From Pseudomonadota bacterium (GTDB lineage Bacteria > Pseudomonadota > Gammaproteobacteria > Burkholderiales > Burkholderiaceae_B), in NCBI GenBank assembly GCA_023440825.1, contig JAEXRL010000011.1, positions 62,001-126,000 of the forward strand: a stretch of DNA of 64,000 nt, given 5' to 3'. Numbering within the stretch: position 1 is the stretch's first letter; each line of letters begins with the position of its first letter. The notes below the pieces were generated by a model. That model ran no database searches and was not told the DNA's origin. It worked only from the letters and a program-made list of their open reading frames with translations. Shown here one piece after another: positions 52,162-61,407 of the stretch. A program made the translations under genes and the position numbers.

Positions 52162-55100
52162 CTAATCTGCTTGGTACGGCAGCCATAAATCGATGCGCGG
52201 AAAATAAAGCACGGCTTTAGCCGGTCGCCCATCTAGGCCTGAGACCTGCTGGCAGTAGCGCTCCAACTGCTCTGCGTAGGCAACAGACATACGCGCAGCA
52301 AAGCTATCTAGCGTTTCATTATCATGGGGCACGGATGTTTTATAGTCCACCACCAGCCAATGATCTTCTTGAGAGATGGCCAAGTCTATGATGGAAACAC
52401 GCCCCGTGCCGTCGAGTAAAGACCATTCACGATGTGCTCGGCTGACGCTTAACAACCATTGCCCCCGAGCGGACTGGCATGTTGCCAGCAAAGTTTCCAG
52501 CACAATCTGGCTGGCATCGTTCACCTGAGCCTGAGCCACTCCCGCCCGTCGCAACTGCAAAGCCATAATGCTCAGACTGTCGCGCAAACGCGCCTCACTC
52601 CAGTGGTTGATGCCATCCCGACCCAGACGCTCTAACCAAGCATGCGCCACATCGCCCATCGCCCGCTCAGCGCCTAGCTCCGGGCTCCACTGCCAAGCTT
52701 GGTAACGATGCTCAATAAAGTCCGTCTGGGTTTGAGCCGCAGTCAAGGCCTCCAGCGGCAATCGCCGCAGCGTTCGTACACTGAGCGGCGCCTTACTCTG
52801 TATGTCTTGTGCCTGTTGTGCCAGACATGTCCACTGAGGAACATCAGGCACCTGCAAAACTGACCAGAGTCTACTTAATAAAGAGCGGGCATCGGGTATT
52901 TGCACACTAGAGTCGGCCTTTACCCCTAGCTCTGCGCACAAATGCAGCTCCTGCCGAGCCCGAGTGACGGCGACATACATCAGACGACGTACTTCCTGCT
53001 CTGCGCGGTACTTTTCCCGTTGTGCCAAAAACCGAGCGATAGGATCGCGCTCATCGCTACCACGGTGCCCCAGTGGCCCTAGCAGCAGGCTGTCTGGGGT
53101 CTGCTCTATACGTATCAAAGGGTCTTTGTCAGCAGCCGAAATGTGATGCAGCCCATACAAAATGACCGATTCAAACTCCAAGCCCTTAGACTTGTGTATG
53201 GTCATTACCTCAACAGCAGAGCCCGCATTCTGAGGCGTCGCATACAATTTGCGGATACGCTGCTCCAACTCTTCCTGATCTGGGGGACTATAAGGGCAGA
53301 GCTCCTCGAGCAGAGCAAATACCTGCTCAGCATCTGCCTGATCCGTAGGCTGCGCATAGGCTTGATCGCCTCCCAAACGTCGCCAGCAGCGCTGCACCCA
53401 GGCCGCAAAAGGAAACTGCCCACTACGATTTTTAGCATCCAGAAGCACCTGACTCACGTGCTGCAAGCGCTGCCACTGATCTGGCAAATAGTCTTGCTGA
53501 TTAGCACTGGCCAGCAGTTCGGGCATACTGGTACGCGCACAAGACGCGCACAGGGTGTGCAAACTATGCAAAGTGAGACCGCAAAGCGGAGAACGCAAGA
53601 GTGCCAAATACGCCAGCCTGTCGCCCGGATGTGACAAAGCTCGTATCAGTTGTACCAAATCAGCCACAACAGGGCGCTGCGCCAAACTCTCTAGTTCCAC
53701 CGCACGACAAGGGATATTGTTCTCTTGCAAAAGACGCACTAAGCCACGCAAGTTAGAACGCGTACGCACCAAAATAGCGACTGGATGCGGTCTATCGGGG
53801 TACCGGTCCAAAGCGGCACGCACCAATTCCAGCACAGTAGCACGAGACTGCTCTTGAGCGTGCTGGGCGGCAGCCTGAACGTAATCCTCGTGCTGTTCAC
53901 GGTAGTGCCAAGCGGGATGAAAGTGTGTGCGCAAGCCCTCGTCACCGGAGTTAAAAGCAACCGAAGGCGCATAACTGACACTTCCCATCAAAGGATCTGC
54001 GCGCTCGGAAAACAAATGCACTCCCGCCTCATTCACCCAGTCAACAACACGAGGGTGAGAGCGGAAATTATTACTCAACTGCAACGTTTCTAAAGGCACT
54101 GCACCTAACAACCCGGCTTGACTAACACGTAAAAACAAGCCTACTTCTGCTTTACGGAAACGGTAGATGGATTGCATGGGATCACCCACTAAGAATAGCG
54201 TGCGACCATCTGACTGCTCCCAGCCGGAGGTAAGTTTTTCCAATAATTGAACCTGAGAGTGGCTGGTATCCTGAAACTCGTCCACCAATAAATGCTGAAT
54301 GGCTTTGTCCATGGACAACAGCAAATCGCCCGGCTCATCGGCACGTCCTAATGCCAGTAGTGCTCGTTGTGAAATCTCGGTGAAATCCACCTCAGAGGCC
54401 TGAGCAAAGCATAATTTAAGCTGTGCAGAGGCTAGCCACAGCACCTCTATCAAATTACTAAGAATGCGCGCCTGCTCAGGGCTGTAACCCTGAGGCAAGC
54501 CCGGCACACGTGCCAATAAGCCCACCCATGGGGCGCCCTCCGCATACGTGCCTAGCCATTCTGTTATGCCTTCTTTTTCAGCAGTTTTAGGTGGAAACCC
54601 CTGTCGTGCATCCACCCGCTTACGCAGACTGCCCGTCCCTGTTAGCAGCGCTGCGGCCAAGGCCTGCCAACGCGGCAAGGCCTCCACAGTCGCCTCGAAC
54701 GCCTCACCATCCCAGTCGGATAATACCCAGCTCTCAGATTCCGGCCCCAGTGTCTGAGCGGCAAAACGCAAAGGCCCAGCAAGCTGCTTTGCCCAAGCAG
54801 TCGGCATGGCATCCAACAATTGAGCAAGCTGCTGCTCCACCACCTCTTGCAAGCACTGTCGTAACACGTCCATATCGTCGGCATTGGCCAGTACAGACTG
54901 CCATTGATCCCGACTAGCCAGCATATCGGCCAACACTTCCCGCGCCGCCAGTATATTGACATCCATGTGCTCAAGAAAGCGCTCTACCGACTCCTCGGTT
55001 TCAACCATATCCAAACAGGCTTGAGCCGCTGCCTCGTAATGTACACGGGCATCATGGGCAATGGCTGGCATCCCCCCCAATCCGCTCACCCAGGGCATTC

Positions 55101-55482
55101 CGTGCACCAAATGCGCGCATAAGGCATCAATAGTGCGTATGCTAAGACGTGCGGGAAACTCAAGTAAATCCCAGCCCATCTCGCGATTACGTTGCATGGC
55201 GGCACAAGCCAGCTCCCAACTGCGTACCTTATAGGGTTCCTGTGGCCGCTCACTGTCCGCACTGGCTAGCTTTTCTAGCACACGCGCATGCATTTCAGCC
55301 GCCGCTTTACGGGTAAAGGTAATCGCAACAATTTCCTCGGGACGCTGCGCCCTAGCAAGCAAGGCCAAGATTCTATCGGTGAGCAGTTCCGTTTTGCCTG
55401 AGCCCGCTGGCGCCTGCACCAGATAAGAATGATTGGGATCAATAGCCCGCTCACGGGCCAGACGATCACTGGGCTGCTTCAT
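52162..55482 (-). CDS. UvrD/AddA-like ATP-dependent helicase-nuclease
   Basis: AddA/RecB-type subunit of a double-strand-break repair enzyme. The start at ATG 55482 (MKQPSDRLARERA) follows GAGGAGC; about 1,106 residues. Superfamily 1A helicase motifs: Walker A VQAPAGSGKTELL, Ia AITFTRKAAAEM, II LLVDEFQDTSHSQ, III FLVGDPMQSIYRFR, V MTIHKSKGLEFESV, VI YVAVTRARQELHL. The C-terminal ~150 residues carry a RecB-like nuclease: IIDLAISQEDHWLVVDYKTS (Asp and Lys) with a downstream QLERYCQ. Its start overlaps the partner gene by 17 bp. Confidence 0.92.
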   Translation of the reverse strand: MKQPSDRLARERAIDPNHSYLVQAPAGSGKTELLTDRILALLARAQRPEEIVAITFTRKAAAEMHARVLEKLASADSERPQEPYKVRSWELACAAMQRNREMGWDLLEFPARLSIRTIDALCAHLVHGMPWVSGLGGMPAIAHDARVHYEAAAQACLDMVETEESVERFLEHMDVNILAAREVLADMLASRDQWQSVLANADDMDVLRQCLQEVVEQQLAQLLDAMPTAWAKQLAGPLRFAAQTLGPESESWVLSDWDGEAFEATVEALPRWQALAAALLTGTGSLRKRVDARQGFPPKTAEKEGITEWLGTYAEGAPWVGLLARVPGLPQGYSPEQARILSNLIEVLWLASAQLKLCFAQASEVDFTEISQRALLALGRADEPGDLLLSMDKAIQHLLVDEFQDTSHSQVQLLEKLTSGWEQSDGRTLFLVGDPMQSIYRFRKAEVGLFLRVSQAGLLGAVPLETLQLSNNFRSHPRVVDWVNEAGVHLFSERADPLMGSVSYAPSVAFNSGDEGLRTHFHPAWHYREQHEDYVQAAAQHAQEQSRATVLELVRAALDRYPDRPHPVAILVRTRSNLRGLVRLLQENNIPCRAVELESLAQRPVVADLVQLIRALSHPGDRLAYLALLRSPLCGLTLHSLHTLCASCARTSMPELLASANQQDYLPDQWQRLQHVSQVLLDAKNRSGQFPFAAWVQRCWRRLGGDQAYAQPTDQADAEQVFALLEELCPYSPPDQEELEQRIRKLYATPQNAGSAVEVMTIHKSKGLEFESVILYGLHHISAADKDPLIRIEQTPDSLLLGPLGHRGSDERDPIARFLAQREKYRAEQEVRRLMYVAVTRARQELHLCAELGVKADSSVQIPDARSLLSRLWSVLQVPDVPQWTCLAQQAQDIQSKAPLSVRTLRRLPLEALTAAQTQTDFIEHRYQAWQWSPELGAERAMGDVAHAWLERLGRDGINHWSEARLRDSLSIMALQLRRAGVAQAQVNDASQIVLETLLATCQSARGQWLLSVSRAHREWSLLDGTGRVSIIDLAISQEDHWLVVDYKTSVPHDNETLDSFAARMSVAYAEQLERYCQQVSGLDGRPAKAVLYFPRIDLWLPYQAD

Positions 55483-58123
55483 GCTGCTCCTCTTGCTCAT
55501 CATACAAACGTAAAAACGGCAACACCTCACAATACAGCAAGTCGTTAGGCGTTGCGGTCTGATTCATCGCATTACCCGTCACAAACTCACGTGCCAAACT
55601 GTGTATCGCCACACGCCAGGCCTGCAATAAGGCAGACCAACTTTGCTCAGGCGGTAACTCCTGCAACCCGGGGAAATCCAGGTCTTCCTGCCCCATACCC
55701 GCGTACTCCACACTGCGAGCATGCAAACGGCAAAGCGCCAACGCCACCACATCTAGTCCGGCGTCTTGTAAAAGCATGGCATAAAAAGGCAGTTGCAAAT
55801 TAATAGGGCGCTCACGCAGCCATTCTTGTTTTAAACGAAAATCACCACTACCTGTTTTATAGTCAATCAAAATGACATCACCTTCAGGCAAACGATCCAA
55901 CCTATCTAAGCGCATACGTAAACGCAAGGCCTCATAACACCACTCATGCTGCTGCTCGCGCTGCGCAATAGAAAAACAAGGACGACGTAACTCCAGTTGC
56001 ACATATGCATCCGTGATCAGGCGGGCACGTTGCACTTCCAAAGCTTGCAAACGCTCACTGTAATGAGCAAGCTCTTGCTGTGCAGCGTGCTCCAGCGCGT
56101 GCTGCACTAACACGTCAAGACGCCCCTGCGCGAACGCGTGCTGTAAAGACTGCTGATCTGGAAGCTCATCCCACAAACGCTCTAGCAGATTGTGCAAAAA
56201 TAAGCCGCGGCTATTCATATCAGCCAAGGTGGCATAAGCGGATAACTCACGTGCATGTAGGCGATAGCGCACAAACGCCCATAACGGATTACGTGCCTGC
56301 GCCTCCAGTACGGCTACCCCGCCACTGATAGGCTCATTAGCAGTGAGGGCCGGGCCTAGATGATCGTCAAAATACTCCATCTCTACCTTGACAGCATCCA
56401 TCTCATTCATTTGGCGCATCGGGTATTGACGGCGCTCATGGTGCGCGATGAGAGGGCTGGGACGCAACTGCTGCTCGCCTTCAGTTTGAGGGTAGCTTAA
56501 CCATACCGTATCGGCGCTGCGCAATAAGGACTGCATAATAAGGCGTGCCCATGCCAGCTCTCGCTCCGGCGTCGCGCGTGGTGCATTAGCCCGTCGTAAG
56601 GCCACGGCAGGCAAGAGCGCATTGGGCCGTACAACAGCTGGTAATACCGCATCGCTTAAGCCCACTACCCATACCGCATCCCAACGCCCACCCTCAGCTT
56701 CCAGAAAGCCCAGCACATCCAGCCGCGCATTCGCTGCTCGCTGAGGTTGAAACGGCATATCCTGCAGCTTGGTTGCAAACAAGTGCTGAAACGCCATGAC
56801 AGTCAGCGCCCCCAGAGCAGGCGCCTGAGCTGCCAACTGCTGCACGGCTTGCTGTAGCGCCTCCAGCGTTTGATACCCCGCACTGTCTACGGCCTCTGAG
56901 CTGGGAAAACCCAAAAGGTCCAGTGCCTGTCTCCAGTGATGCGCCCACGCCAAGCAGTCTTGCTGCTTGGGAGCCTGTCGCATTAACTCATACGCCTGCT
57001 CCCAGGCCCTAGCCAGCAGTGGTGCGTGTTCATTTAAGGCCTGCTGAAAGCGCGCAGCACTCACTCCCAGTTCTTGTTGTTCGCGCCAGCCTACATCGAT
57101 CGCGGCACGCCCGCCTGCTTCAGCTTGCCCTCCCGCACACAAGCCTTGCAATAGGGCTTGTGCTAGCAACTCAGGCTCAGCAATGCCCTGCGTGCTCAAC
57201 ACGGCCAACGCTTTCATCCAGGCTAAAGCACTGCGCGCATACGGCCACTGTGCCAATGGACGAGCGGCTGCCACGTTGTAGTTATGTATCAAACGACCCT
57301 CTACAGACAAAGCCTGATGCATGAGCCTATGTACTAAAGGCACCTGTGTTTCCAAAGAAGGCGCCACAATCGCTACGTGGCATTTTGGATCGGCATCCAG
57401 GTGTTCACGGGCCCACTGCACTGCCTGCCGCCACTCTTGCTCGGTGTCAAACGCAGCATGACAATACACATGATTGGCCTCAGGCTCTTGAGCCTGAAAC
57501 TGATACAGTTGCACACCCTGCTTTTGCGCCGCCAAAAGCATCGCTCTGAGGCGCGGGGAATACTCATGAAACCCCATGAGTACTAAATTTCGGCAATCTG
57601 GTACAAACGCGCCCGTTTCTAGCGCAGCCACAATACGCTCGATGCTGGTGTTGCTGTCATCCAGATCGAGCCGTACCAAAGCATCCCGATACGCGAGACG
57701 CCATTGCAAAAAATGCTCGTAATCGGCGGTGTGCTCGGCCTCAAGAACTTGAATTTTCCACTCATCTAGCAAGTAGTCTGCCTCGACAGCGCTACGAGCC
57801 GCTTGCGGTATATTCAATAAATACCCTTCTTCTTCGCACTCGGTAATAACTTGCTGCCACAGTTGGCGACTCGTGAAAGCATCCAGCTCGTGACTGGCTG
57901 GTACAAAGTTAGGTACAAAGCACAACACATCACTGATCTGACGTAACCAAGCACTTAACGGCATAATAGCGGGAATCGCTAAACTCCCCTGAGCCCGGTC
58001 AACACGCACAGAAAGCTGTGCCAATAAACGCCTTGCGTAGCGATTATTCACCGTAATCAGCAAGGTCTCACTGCTTTCTAAAGCCAGTAGCTGATCCAGA
58101 TCCAGAGACTCGAACTCCTGCAT
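55466..58123 (-). CDS. AddB-like repair protein (PD-(D/E)XK nuclease family)
   Basis: 885 residues, upstream partner of the AddA-like gene. It fits the roughly 900-aa group of AddB relatives often annotated simply as probable DNA repair protein. No Walker A is present at the N-terminus (it reads LLITVNNRYARRLLAQ), so the helicase-like half is probably inactive. The C-terminal nuclease has GDVILIDYKTGSGDF (Asp near 754, Lys near 756) and a later QLPFYAMLLQD. Cysteines that usually flank this nuclease to hold an iron-sulfur cluster appear mostly replaced; see findings. Confidence 0.85.
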   Translation of the reverse strand: MQEFESLDLDQLLALESSETLLITVNNRYARRLLAQLSVRVDRAQGSLAIPAIMPLSAWLRQISDVLCFVPNFVPASHELDAFTSRQLWQQVITECEEEGYLLNIPQAARSAVEADYLLDEWKIQVLEAEHTADYEHFLQWRLAYRDALVRLDLDDSNTSIERIVAALETGAFVPDCRNLVLMGFHEYSPRLRAMLLAAQKQGVQLYQFQAQEPEANHVYCHAAFDTEQEWRQAVQWAREHLDADPKCHVAIVAPSLETQVPLVHRLMHQALSVEGRLIHNYNVAAARPLAQWPYARSALAWMKALAVLSTQGIAEPELLAQALLQGLCAGGQAEAGGRAAIDVGWREQQELGVSAARFQQALNEHAPLLARAWEQAYELMRQAPKQQDCLAWAHHWRQALDLLGFPSSEAVDSAGYQTLEALQQAVQQLAAQAPALGALTVMAFQHLFATKLQDMPFQPQRAANARLDVLGFLEAEGGRWDAVWVVGLSDAVLPAVVRPNALLPAVALRRANAPRATPERELAWARLIMQSLLRSADTVWLSYPQTEGEQQLRPSPLIAHHERRQYPMRQMNEMDAVKVEMEYFDDHLGPALTANEPISGGVAVLEAQARNPLWAFVRYRLHARELSAYATLADMNSRGLFLHNLLERLWDELPDQQSLQHAFAQGRLDVLVQHALEHAAQQELAHYSERLQALEVQRARLITDAYVQLELRRPCFSIAQREQQHEWCYEALRLRMRLDRLDRLPEGDVILIDYKTGSGDFRLKQEWLRERPINLQLPFYAMLLQDAGLDVVALALCRLHARSVEYAGMGQEDLDFPGLQELPPEQSWSALLQAWRVAIHSLAREFVTGNAMNQTATPNDLLYCEVLPFLRLYDEQEEQHEAAQ

Positions 58124-58230
58124 AAGCCGATATTTTCCTGTGATGGAGGTCTACAATAGCTGACATTGTAACGGCTCACCGCCGCGATGAACGGCTTGAT
58201 GTCTCTGTCCCATACTCATACACTTGAACC

Positions 58231-59043
58231 ATGTCCGAAACCCCGTCACACATCGAAATCAATAGCAGCCTGTCTCTTAGCACCGCAGGGCGAAGCTGGG
58301 GCAGCGCAAGACGCATGGCCCTACTAGAAGCCATCGGTAATCATGGCTCTATCTCTGCGGCTGCCCGCCATATCAGCATTAGTTACAAGGCGGCTTGGGA
58401 CGCAATCGAAACTATGAATAACCTAGCTGGTGAAGCATTGGTGGAACGTACTACGGGTGGAACAGGTGGAGGAGGCGCGCGATTAACCCCACGTGCCGAA
58501 GAACTACTACGCCACTACCAAGCCTACGAACGTATGCATCAACGCTTCATGAAACGACTAAGCCAAGTTGGACAGTTTGGCACTGACAATATGGAGCTTT
58601 TACAAGCCATGATGCTACAAACCTCAGCCCGTAATAATTTACAGGGTGTAATCAGTGAGATTAAAACCGGCGCCGTTAACGATGAAATTATCCTTGATAT
58701 CGGTAATAACAAACAAATCGTTGCATCCATCACCTGCGAGAGCACACAAAGCCTAGGATTGAAAACAGGCCAAAAAGCACTGGCCTTTCTTAAAGCCTCT
58801 TCAGTTTTGATCGGTTTGGATAATACTAGCGGTGCGCTCTCTGCACGTAATCAACTGCTCGGTACCATCAGCCGGGTTGTGCCGGGCGCCGTTAATGCAG
58901 AGGTCGGGCTAGAACTAGCCCCTGGCCAAACCTTGACCGCCACGATTACATTGGAAAGCGTACGCCGCCTAGCCCTCAAAGAGGGCCAGTCCGCCTACGC
59001 TATTTTTAAAGCCTCTAGCGTGATGCTTGCTACGCTGGAATAA
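58231..59043 (+). CDS. modE: Molybdenum-dependent transcriptional regulator ModE
   Basis: Molybdate-sensing DNA-binding protein, 270 residues. The N-terminal winged helix includes RRMALLEAIGNHGSISAAARHISISYKAAWDAIETMNNL. Two Mop (TOBE) domains follow, starting SARNNLQGVISEIKTGAVNDEI near residue 130 and SARNQLLGTISRVVPGAVNAEV near residue 205; both have the SARN(N/Q)L binding start. It lies convergent to modC with a 14-bp overlap of 3' ends. A ModE-type palindrome lies before modA. Confidence 0.95.
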   Translation: MSETPSHIEINSSLSLSTAGRSWGSARRMALLEAIGNHGSISAAARHISISYKAAWDAIETMNNLAGEALVERTTGGTGGGGARLTPRAEELLRHYQAYERMHQRFMKRLSQVGQFGTDNMELLQAMMLQTSARNNLQGVISEIKTGAVNDEIILDIGNNKQIVASITCESTQSLGLKTGQKALAFLKASSVLIGLDNTSGALSARNQLLGTISRVVPGAVNAEVGLELAPGQTLTATITLESVRRLALKEGQSAYAIFKASSVMLATLE

Positions 59044-59749
59044 AATCTTCACGATGTGAAGCTTTTAGTTCCAAGGCATGGCATTGATCAAACACTTTGC
59101 CATGCCGAATACGAAACACCTGCTCAGACAATGCCCGTGCATCCTCAGGATCATGGGTAATTAAGATGGTGGGAATATCCAGGGTATGTTGTAGCTCAGC
59201 CAGCTCAGTGCGTAAGCGGGTCCGTAGGTCCTGATCCATAGCCGCCAAGGGTTCATCGAGCAACAACAGCTCCGGGTCTACTGCTAAGGCACGCGCCAAG
59301 GCCGTGCGCTGTTTTTGCCCACCCGATAGTTGCGATGGATAACTACGCAACACACTACCCAGCTCAAAGGCGTCAACCCAGCGCTGTGCTTGATCCGGCA
59401 AATGCTTGGCGGAACGATTAAACCAAGCCCTGTTCAGCCCAAAACAAATATTTTGTGCCACAGTCAAATGCGGGAATAAGCCATAGTCCTGAAAGAGGTA
59501 CGCCACACGCCGCTGCTGTGGTGCCAGATTGACCCCCTGTGCAGCATCAAAAAACACCTTATTACCAATGCGAATGATACCGTGCTCTGGTGTTAACAGA
59601 CCTGCTACGGCCTGTACCGTCATGGACTTTCCTGAACCGGAAGGGCCATAAAGTGCAATGCGCTTAGAATCGCTGTGTAAGTCGATATCCAATAAAAATT
59701 CGCGTGTAGGCGACACCAGCTTACGCTGTATTTGAAGCAAAAAGCTCAT
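59030..59749 (-). CDS. modC: Molybdate ABC transporter ATP-binding protein, short form
   Basis: ATPase of the molybdate importer. 239 residues. Walker A GPSGSGKSM, Q-loop FQDYGLFPHLTV, signature LSGGQKQRTALARAL, Walker B LLLLDEPLAAMD, His switch LITHDPEDA. E. coli ModC is about 350 residues with a C-terminal Mop/TOBE domain; here the protein stops soon after the ATPase core. It overlaps modB by ATGA. Confidence 0.92.
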   Translation of the reverse strand: MSFLLQIQRKLVSPTREFLLDIDLHSDSKRIALYGPSGSGKSMTVQAVAGLLTPEHGIIRIGNKVFFDAAQGVNLAPQQRRVAYLFQDYGLFPHLTVAQNICFGLNRAWFNRSAKHLPDQAQRWVDAFELGSVLRSYPSQLSGGQKQRTALARALAVDPELLLLDEPLAAMDQDLRTRLRTELAELQHTLDIPTILITHDPEDARALSEQVFRIRHGKVFDQCHALELKASHREDFIPA

Positions 59750-60417
59750 CGCTCTCTCCGCATTTGCCTAGGCGACAAGGCGCTCGCACTCCAGAGCACC
59801 ACCACACATGTAATCGAGATCACAATCACCAAAAAAGTGGCCAGCTGATCGTCTCCGGCTTGCACCGCCTCGTAAATAGCAATCGACATGGTTTGCGTAC
59901 GTCCGGGGATACTGCCCGCGATCATCAGTGTGGCGCCAAACTCGCCTAATGCTCGGGCAAAAGCTAACAGCACACCTGCAAAAATGCCACGTGCTGCCAT
60001 AGGTAGACTAACCCGAAAAAACACCGCCACGGATCCGATACCCAGCACTCTGGCAGCATCCTCAATACGTACGTCCACATCTTCGAAGGCTGCTCGAGCC
60101 GCCTTTAGCACCATGGGGAAGGCCACGACAGAAGCCGCTACGACTGCTCCTTGCCATGTAAAGACAAGCTCTATACCCAAGCTAGACAAATACTGACCCA
60201 ATGTACTGCGCCGACCGAACAGAACCAGCAGGTAATAACCAATTACGGTAGGTGGCAAAACCATTGGTAAGGTCAAGATCGAGTCTAGCAAGTCGCACCA
60301 ACGGGACGGCCAGCGCGACAAGGCATAAGCAATACCGATTCCGGTCACGCAAGCAATTAAGGTTGCCCAACCGGCAACCTTCAAAGACAGCAGTAAAGGA
60401 ACCCAAATTGTATTCAT
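59746..60417 (-). CDS. modB: Molybdate ABC transporter permease ModB
   Basis: 223 residues from ATG 60417; a TTG two codons upstream is in frame. Five or six helices, with ModB features TLPMVLPPTVIGYYLLVLFGR, the coupling loop EDAARVLGIGSVAVFFRVSLPMA and FARALGEFGATLMIAG. It lies between modA (21-bp gap) and modC. Confidence 0.95.
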   Translation of the reverse strand: MNTIWVPLLLSLKVAGWATLIACVTGIGIAYALSRWPSRWCDLLDSILTLPMVLPPTVIGYYLLVLFGRRSTLGQYLSSLGIELVFTWQGAVVAASVVAFPMVLKAARAAFEDVDVRIEDAARVLGIGSVAVFFRVSLPMAARGIFAGVLLAFARALGEFGATLMIAGSIPGRTQTMSIAIYEAVQAGDDQLATFLVIVISITCVVVLWSASALSPRQMRRER

Positions 60418-60438
60418 GAACAACAGTCTGGTGTGTAC

Positions 60439-61188
60439 TTAAGGCTTAGCAAAACCATATTTAGCCAATACTTCTTGCCCCGATGGGGAGAGAACGAAAT
60501 CCTCAAACGCCTGCGCTTTATCGTTGCGTCCATTACGCTCTACTAAAGCAATAGGATACAGTACGGGCTCACGGGTTTTTAAAACCGCAATCACATCTAC
60601 TTTGTCTTTCACTGTTGCCGCATCGGTAGCAAACACAAAGCCTGCCTCTACTTCACCTCTAGCCACGTAATCTAACACCTGACGCACGTGCTGGCCTAAA
60701 ATTTTGCGGCTATCTACATCTGCCCAATTACCCGAGTCCTCCAGTGAGGCCTGAGTGTAGCGCCCAACCGGTACAGTGGCAGGATTGCCGATAGCAATAC
60801 GCTTAACCTCGGATTTGGCTAAATCAGCAAGTGATTCGATTTTGCCTGGATTATCGCTAGGAACAATAAGAACAACTTCATTTTTGACAAAGTTCTGACG
60901 TGTGGCGGGATCTACTGCTTTTTCTGCCACTGCCTTATCCATGGCTTTCTGGTCTGCCGATGCAAAAACATCGACTGGTGCACCGTTCACAATTTGTTGC
61001 AAAAGCACATCAGAGGCCGCAAAGCTAGTGAGCACTTTCGTGCCCGGATGATTCTGCTCGAACTGTGTAGCCAACTCTTTAAATGCATTGGTCAGGCTAG
61101 CTGCAGCTGAAACCACAAGTTCATCGGCCATTGCAGGCGCCTGTAACAGCAGGGACAGCGAACAGGCGGTGAGAATTCGTTTAAACAT
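60439..61188 (-). CDS. modA: Periplasmic molybdate-binding protein ModA
   Basis: 249 residues. A signal peptide (MFKRILTACSLSLLLQAPAMA) is followed by DELVVSAAASLTNAFKELATQFE, the ModA oxyanion-binding start with the SAAASL loop. Also SFAASDVLLQQIVNGAPVDVFASAD, the second ligand-binding segment. First gene of modABC; a ModE box sits 37 bp upstream of the ATG. Confidence 0.96.
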   Translation of the reverse strand: MFKRILTACSLSLLLQAPAMADELVVSAAASLTNAFKELATQFEQNHPGTKVLTSFAASDVLLQQIVNGAPVDVFASADQKAMDKAVAEKAVDPATRQNFVKNEVVLIVPSDNPGKIESLADLAKSEVKRIAIGNPATVPVGRYTQASLEDSGNWADVDSRKILGQHVRQVLDYVARGEVEAGFVFATDAATVKDKVDVIAVLKTREPVLYPIALVERNGRNDKAQAFEDFVLSPSGQEVLAKYGFAKP

Positions 61189-61224
61189 TAGGTACTCCCC
61201 TTGATAAGTAATGTGTATTCAACA

Positions 61225-61248
61225 CGTAATATATATAGGTATATATCG
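61225..61248. promoter_or_regulatory. ModE-binding palindrome upstream of modABC
   Basis: CGTAATATA (61225-61233) and TATATATCG (61240-61248) are nearly inverted repeats around a 6-bp spacer. This resembles the ModE operator, half-sites CGnTATATA in inverted orientation. It lies between modA and the divergent TauE/SafE gene, closer to modA, so modABC is the natural target. Confidence 0.78.
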
Positions 61249-61407
61249 AAGGTCAAACGCAAGAACAGACCTAGATCAAACACAGCCCATATAAAAACAA
61301 TTTTATGTTTGCAGTACACTCTAGAGCTTCACGTAAAACCCTTTTGTTAAAACAGTGCTTACCCACCCTCGCTTTACACCACTGCTTATTGTCATGGCGG
61401 ATTTTGC

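Noticed and set aside
52003..52188. Small plus-strand ORF over the 4.5S RNA
   Set aside because: The SRP RNA on the minus strand explains the conservation, and the ORF has no start signal.
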